Source of the DNA: CAVTWD01 sp963738325
Lineage (GTDB): Bacteria > Actinomycetota > Acidimicrobiia > Acidimicrobiales > Ilumatobacteraceae
Length of the DNA: 29,607 nucleotides
Assembly (NCBI GenBank): GCA_963738325.1
Contig: CAVTWD010000020.1
Span: 1-29,607 of the forward strand
Direction of reading: 5' to 3'
A model generated the notes under the pieces. The model saw nothing but the letters and a program-made list of their open reading frames with translations, ran no database searches and had not been told where the DNA came from. A program made the translations under genes and the position numbers. Shown here in pieces: positions 25,443 through 29,607 of this stretch. The stretch's first letter is position 1, and each line of letters starts with the position of its first letter.

Positions 25443-25464
25443 CTTGACAGGATCACCCGCATAA
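25443..25464 (+). repeat. Right end of the outer element
   Basis: CTTGACAGGATCACCCGCAT then AA, identical over 22 bases to the inner right end. It lies seven bases after the large recombinase stop. Host sequence (CTACAACCAC) starts at 25465. The end contains TTGACA reading outward. Confidence 0.85.
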
Positions 25465-25687
25465 CTACAACCACGTCCACCGCCACGCCGGCATCGGGCT
25501 GCACACCCCGGCGTCGGTCCACTACGGCACCGCCGACGAGATCCGCGCCCAGCGGGCCGTCACTCTCGACGCCGCCTACGCCGCCAACCCGGCACGGTTC
25601 GGGCACCGCCCGCCCCAGCCGCCGAAGCTGCCCACCATCGCCTGGATCAACGAACCCAGCCCCGAAGCACTCATCACATCCGCATGA
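25465..25687 (+). pseudogene. IS3-family transposase orfB, 3' part (copy 1)
   Basis: This is the C-terminal 74 codons of the transposase begun at 18711, resuming at Tyr-Asn (YNHVHRHAGIGLHTPASVHY) and ending INEPSPEALITSA. It matches the corresponding part of copy 2 (YNHIHRHAGIGLHTPASVHY). It has no ribosome site or start of its own, so it is not expected to be translated. Confidence 0.9.
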
Positions 25688-25759
25688 CAAGTTGTCTCAC
25701 CGGGCTTGACAGGTTCCGTCTGGGCGACCGCCTGCACGCCCCGGGTACCGGCGTAGCTC

Positions 25760-25999
25760 ATGTACGTGCCGGAGATGATGTTCTACATCATTGCTGCCGC
25801 CTTCGCGTTGCCCGGGTTGTTCCTGATCATCAGCGGCGTCTGCCACGAACGGAGGCGCCGGCAAAGAAGGCGAGACCTCGCCAAGCGGCTACACCTCCAC
25901 CATCACCGCCCGTCAGTGACGGAGGAGGCCGAGGTGTGGCTCAAAGGTCGTACGGCGGACCGCACTGAGCCCCCATGTCCACGGCTAGTAGCTGTTTAG
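25760..25999 (+). CDS. Possible small membrane protein
   Basis: This 79-aa frame has one strong hydrophobic helix (MFYIIAAAFALPGLFLIISG) followed by a very basic stretch (RRRRQRRRDLAKRLHLHHH), a typical inside-positive single-pass topology. No convincing ribosome site is seen; a start at 25775 or 25778 is as likely as 25760. It lies directly right of the IS copy 1 end, so it may have lost upstream sequence. I do not recognise a family. Confidence 0.4.
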   Translation: MYVPEMMFYIIAAAFALPGLFLIISGVCHERRRRQRRRDLAKRLHLHHHRPSVTEEAEVWLKGRTADRTEPPCPRLVAV

Positions 26000-26027
26000 C
26001 TCAGCTCCGGTCCCAGCCGGACCGTCC

Positions 26028-27532
26028 GTCACGTTGCTTCGGACCGTCGTCGCTCCAAGAAGCGCTCCGCGATGGCCACCGTGGTGAGATGAGTGTCGCA
26101 CTTGGGTAGGTCGGGCATTACGGGGGCATCGACTACCGATAGTGCTCGGTAGCCGCGAACCGCACAATCGAGGTCGACGACTGCGCCATCGTCGTCGGGT
26201 CGGCCCATCCGGCAGGTGCCGACCGCGTGGACATAGTCGCCGACGATCGACGGGAGCCAGTCGTCGATCGCTTGATCGTTGTCAGCTCCTCGATCGGAGT
26301 GTGTGCCACGGTCACTTCCTCGGCGATAGCCCGCATCGAGGGTCGTTGGACGATGTCGATCATTCGGTTCACGCCGTCACGGAGGCGAACGAGATCCCGC
26401 TCATCGGACAGGAAGCAGAAGTCCACGATCGGATCGTCAAGGGGATCATCTGAACGCAGGCGGACGTGCCCAGCCGAGAACACTCGCATCACCGCTGCCC
26501 AGAGCACTGCCAGCGCCCGGCCTTCTTCAGTGGGTCCGAGCACATCGAACCAAGCGATCTGCATATCGTTCGGGCCCGCCCGCGGCCAGCCCCGAGCTGT
26601 AGCGCAGTACCGAGCCCATCGCGGGATCGTCTCCGCTCGCCCGTCGAGCGTTCGGTCTCTGGGACGATTGGAACGGGGCCGTGGCATGATCCTTGAGACG
26701 CTTGCCGACCGGCAGGCCGTCGTCCACGCCGATGCCGGAGCGGAGAAGTATCGGCGGAGAATGGATCGCGCCGGCGCTGAGCACAACCTCTCGAGCTTCG
26801 ATCTCTTCACCAGTTGCGGTGCGAACTCCGACGGCTCGGCGGCCGTCAAGCCGGACCCGGTCGACCTGAACGTCACCCAGAATGACCAGATTCGCTCGCT
26901 GGCGGGCCGGCTCCAAATAGGCGTCGTTGGTCGAAACCCGACAGCGGTCTCGCCAGGTGAACGCCCACCGGCTGACCCCGGTGGCATCGGCGACGTGATA
27001 GTCGTCGCATTCGGGGTAGCCAAGTTCGCTCAGCGCAGCGCGCATCGCCATGTCCGTCGGTGCCAGTTCCTCAAATGGAAGCCGGGCCAGTGGAATCGGA
27101 CCGCCGTTGCCGTGCCGCTCTCGCCGCCGTAGTCAACGTCGTCCTCCATCGAACGAAACGTGGCCAGCATCTGGGCCCAGCCCCAGCCGTCGCATCCCAA
27201 CTCATCCACCCAACGCTGGTAGTCATCAGGCGTGCCACGGATGCCGACATCGCATTGATCGCGGAAGATCCGCCACTGCCGCGGCCTCGCCGGTACAACG
27301 TCTCCTCTTGACCAGCAGCACGGCGGGCCAGCAGGTTGGGCCATTGCCGCACCGGTTCGGCCCATGCGTGAAAGAAGTTCCGAGCCCGAACAGCGGCCGG
27401 GGTGTCCGCAGAAGTGTGGTCCGGGCCGGCTTCCAGTAGAAGGACCGAAAGCCCCGGGCTCTCTGACGGCCGCGCAGCGACAACTGCGCCCGCTGATCCC
27501 CCGCCGACCACAATGACGTCGAAGCGATCCAT
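26028..27532 (-). pseudogene. GMC-family FAD oxidoreductase, several frameshifts
   Basis: This would be a glucose-methanol-choline (choline dehydrogenase-like) flavoenzyme of about 500 aa. It starts at ATG 27532 (MDRFDVIVVGGGSAGAVVAA, the FAD GxGxxG). Next come RRGRGSGGSSAINAM (GMC signature 1), WVDELGCDGWGWAQMLATFR, the substrate-domain part REVVLSAGAIHSPPILLRSG (GMC signature 2), and DYVHAVGTCRMGRPDDDGAV (catalytic His region). The end is THLTTVAIAERFLERRRSEA. These pieces lie in three frames, with shifts near 27260, 27090-27110, 26530-26590 and 26260. The span is two more than a multiple of three. Domain order is complete, so indels rather than deletions broke it. Confidence 0.85.
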
Positions 27533-27558
27533 CGTCACCCCTATAGTTGGCATGCCTG

Positions 27559-28050
27559 TCAATGCCAGCCCGATGTTGAAGGTAGTGCCTGAGAAACGGC
27601 TGCGCCGGAGTGGGGCGCGATGAATCTGCCCGGGAAGGGGCGTGGCGGATGCTCGCCGCTGCGCTCGAGGCTGAGGTTGACGCCGATGTCGAGGCGCGGG
27701 CCGGCGAGGTCGAACGACGCCACGCGCCTGGTGGTCCGTAATGGGCATGCCGCGCCCGCGGACCATCACGACCGGGGCGGGATGCATCGACAGTCGAGCG
27801 CCTCGCGCGGACGACCGCCGTGTGGACTCCGAGACAGGTGAGCGGGTCCGGTTCCGCAGCTCGATCGTGCCGCCATGGTGTCGCCGCTCCCGGAAGGTGA
27901 CCGAAGCGTTGCCGCTCATGTACTTGCACAGCATGTCGAGCGGGATTTTCGTGCCGGCGTTGGAGGGTTCTTCGGCTCCGAGGCGGGGGAGGTCGCAGCG
28001 TAATCAACCGACCGATCCACCGCTCTTGACGATTCTTCCCGCCCCTTTGC
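27559..28050 (-). pseudogene. Remnant of an unrecognised gene upstream of the GMC gene
   Basis: Plausible coding sequence runs in two frames: CDLPRLGAEEPSNAGTKIPL, then DMLCKYMSGNASVTFRERRH and RLSMHPAPVVMVRGRGMPIT. After a shift near 27715-27735 it continues SFDLAGPRLDIGVNLSLERS then GEHPPRPFPGRFIAPHSG, and stops at 27559, 27 bases before the GMC start. No family is recognised. Its upstream end abuts IS copy 2 (28057), so that IS probably removed the N-terminus. Confidence 0.4.
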
Positions 28051-28134
28051 CGACCACCCTGTCTGTCAGGCTGACGTGAGACACCTGCGGTAGCCGACCA
28101 TCCCTGCAGGGCGAGTCTGGAAGACGTAGACCCG

Positions 28135-28567
28135 ATGACCATGACGACTGCTTCTGTGCTTGCGCGCGCCCATGATGGCGTGATGGACGAGCCCGACCCG
28201 GCTGCGCGGCCTCGGCGGCGATCGTTCACCGCCGAGTACAAGGCCGAGATCCTCGACGAGTACGACGCGTTGCCGGTCGGCTCGAGCGAGCGGGGCGCGC
28301 TGTTGCGCCGCGAGGGCCTCTACAGCTCGCATCTGGCCGAGTGGCGCAAAGCTCGCGATGCCGGCGCCCAGCATGGGCTGGCCCCGAAGGCCGAAGGCGA
28401 AGCGGTCGGCCGAGCAGGTCGAGCTGGAGCGGCTGCGACGCCGGAACGAGCGTCTGGAGGCCGAGCTGGCCAAGACGAGATCGGCGCTCGATGTCATGGG
28501 AAAACTGCACGCGCTCTTGGAAGGGCTCTCCGAGAGCGCGGACACCGACCCGACGTCGAAGCGATGA
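28135..28567 (+). pseudogene. IS3-family transposase orfA (copy 2), frameshifted
   Basis: This is nearly identical to the 143-aa orfA of copy 1. Around 28385-28400 a short GAAGGC duplication and one extra base shift the frame between QHGLAPKA and AKRSAEQVELERLRRRNERL. The span of 433 bases is one more than copy 1's 432. The zipper end and the ATGA-type overlap with orfB are kept. Confidence 0.85.
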
Positions 28568-29576
28568 TGGGCGCGCACTTCGACGACCTCGCTGCGCTGA
28601 CGTCGACGAGCGCAGGCGTGTGCATTGCTCGGCGTGTCGCGCGCAACGCTCTATCGGCGGCGCCGACCGCCGGTGGCGGGCCCGCCGGCGCCCCGTCCGG
28701 CACCGCCGAACAAGCTCACCGAACCCGAACGTCAGCGAGTGCTGACGGTGCTGCGTTCGCCCGAGTACTGCGACCTGGCCCCAGCCCAGGTGTGGGCGAG
28801 GTTGCTCGATGACGGCGTCTACCTGTGCTCGATCTCGACCATGTACCGGCTGCTTGGCGGTGGCCGGCGAGAACCGGGAACGACGCCGCCAGCGCACCCA
28901 CCCGGCGCGCAAGAAACCCGAGCTCATCGCCCGCCGACCGAACCAGGTCTGGTCGTGGGACATCACCAAGCTGCAGGGCCCGAGCGGGGCGTCTACTACG
29001 AGCTGTTCGTGATCATCGACATCTTCTCCCGCTACGTCGTGGGGTGGATGGTGTCGCCAGCTGAGAACGGCGAGCTCGCCGAGGCGTTCATCGCCGACAC
29101 CCTGCAGCGCCACGGCATCGCGCCCGGTCAACTCTCGTTGCACGCCGACCGCGGGCACATCGATGACGTCGAAGCCGGTCGCCCAGCTGCTCATCGATCT
29201 CGGTGTCGCCCGCAGCCACAGCCGTCCCCACGTCTCCAACGACAACCCCTACTCCGAAGCCCAGTTCAAGACGCTCAAGTACTGCCCGGCGTTCCCCGGC
29301 CGGTTCGGCTCGATCCACGACGCCCGCGCGTTCTGCGCCGCGTTCTTCGATCACTACAACCACATCCACCGTCACGCCGGCATCGGGCTGCACACCCCAG
29401 CCTCCGTGCACTACGGCACCGCCGACGAGATCCGCGCCCAGCGCGCCGTCACCCTCGCCGCCGCCTACGCCGCCAACCCGGCACGATTCGGGCACCGCCA
29501 GCCGACACCGCCAACACTGCCCTCCGTCGCCTGGATCAACGAACCCACACCCGAAGCCCTCATCAGATCCGCATAG
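28564..29576 (+). pseudogene. IS3-family transposase orfB (copy 2), four single-base shifts
   Basis: This is homologous along its length to the 336-aa orfB reconstructed from copy 1. Extra bases occur near 28613, 28854 and 29152, and one base is missing near 28981. The net is +2 (1013 against 1011 bases). The DDE motifs (WSWDITKLQG, LHADRG, NPYSEAQFKTLKY) all survive in pieces. The C-terminal 137 codons from 29163 are open and include the intact FFDHYNHIHRHAG, the site used by the dual-recombinase element in copy 1. Confidence 0.88.
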
Positions 29577-29607
29577 CAAGTTGTCTCACCGGGCTTGACA
29601 GGTTCCG

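Larger units (their letters stand above)
19499..25464 (+). mobile_element. Outer dual-tyrosine-recombinase (Tn554-like) element
   Basis: This mobile element of 2967-2970 bases, plus the inner insert, encodes a small and a large tyrosine recombinase in tandem, the tnpA/tnpB arrangement of Tn554. No third recombinase (as in RIT elements), tnpC or cargo gene is seen. The left end is GTCACGATATGC then GGGTGATCCACC; the right end is GACAGGATCACCCGCATAA. Host bases GATCA and CTACAAC join without duplication, fitting conservative tyrosine recombination. Both recombinase genes carry one-base shifts and the large one also carries the inner element, so this copy is probably not autonomous. Confidence 0.85.
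18205..25718 (+). mobile_element. IS3-family element copy 1, split by nested transposons
   Basis: The ends match copy 2 (28057-29607). The left end starts CCCTGTCTGTCAGGCTGACG and the right end closes GGGCTTGACAGGTTCCG. The two form an imperfect inverted repeat (CTGTCAGGCTGACGTGAGAC against CTGTCAAGCCCGGTGAGAC). It carries orfA and orfB overlapping by ATGA. Without the 5966-base insert at 19499-25464 it would be about 1.55 kb. Exact outer boundaries and a target duplication cannot be fixed by eye. Confidence 0.85.
28057..29607 (+). mobile_element. IS3-family element copy 2
   Basis: This is the same element as copy 1 and in the same orientation, with left end CCCTGTCTGTCAGGCTGACG and right end GGGCTTGACAGGTTCCG at the window edge. 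About 1.55 kb. It carries the uninterrupted target site of the dual-recombinase element (TTCGATCACTACAACCACA around 29346-29364). Both frames are broken by single-base indels relative to copy 1. Copies 1 and 2 flank the 2.3-kb GMC segment as direct repeats. Confidence 0.85.

Noticed and set aside
19499..25464. Recombinase-in-trio (RIT) element
   Set aside because: Only two recombinase genes exist per element, of 348 and 608 aa; no third frame fits between them or the ends. The sizes match Tn554 TnpA and TnpB better.
25688..25718. Shared CTTGACAGG between the IS right end and the dual-recombinase right end as evidence of common origin
   Set aside because: Only nine bases match, and the adjoining sequences differ (TTCCG against ATCACCC). 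Chance or a shared -35-like box is enough to explain it.
1..29607. CRISPR array or tandem-repeat array
   Set aside because: No regularly spaced direct repeats were seen; all repeats found are transposon ends, IS copies or the three operator dyads.

Overview
The window is about 65-70% GC (estimated by eye), with actinobacterial-looking codon use, GTG starts and tight ATGA/GTGA gene overlaps. A LAL-type (ATPase plus LuxR HTH) regulator, a DUF3703 protein and multi-copy IS3-family elements fit an actinobacterium. An Acidimicrobiia-like lineage is possible, but no rRNA or core gene is present to prove it. Much of the window is an accessory, decaying region: many recognisable genes are broken by single-base indels, which are either true decay or assembly error.

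Layout. 1-1223: a degenerate IS3-family element (minus strand), cut at the window edge by the end of a dual-tyrosine-recombinase transposon; it truncates a gene that survives as 81 codons (1224-1466). 2026-3977 (minus): a diiron ferritin-like protein, a small secreted protein and an AzlC/AzlD exporter whose azlC is internally deleted. 4066-4484: the tail of an alpha/beta hydrolase. 4537-6267: a phage-type tyrosine integrase, an unknown 155-aa partner and a fragment resembling a tmRNA 3' end, together a probable island att boundary.

6589-16157 (minus): a metal/redox and regulatory block. In transcription order it has a LAL regulator, a DJ-1/PfpI protein lacking its nucleophilic cysteine, a LuxR remnant, a second DJ-1/PfpI protein, DUF3703, a cytosolic-looking multicopper oxidase carrying two heavy-metal-binding modules, a response-regulator/thioredoxin-like protein coupled to an FAD oxidoreductase, and a third DJ-1/PfpI protein. 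16648-18048 is a membrane-anchored alpha/beta hydrolase. A 38-bp dyad with exactly 22 bp between its arms precedes two DJ-1 genes and the hydrolase, and probably defines a small regulon.

18205-25718: a nested stack. An IS3-type element carries a two-recombinase, Tn554-like element (19499-25464), which itself carries a second, intact relative in opposite orientation (22058-25056). Removing each insert restores its host gene: the IS transposase returns to a perfect 336-codon frame and the outer large recombinase to within one base of its intact relative. The insertion at the window start lies at the exactly homologous nucleotide of another IS3 transposase. The element therefore appears to target a conserved motif inside transposase/recombinase genes, and this is the most interesting system in the window.

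25719-29607: a small membrane ORF, a frameshifted GMC oxidoreductase, a remnant of an unknown gene and a second, multiply frameshifted copy of the same IS, which keeps the target site empty.
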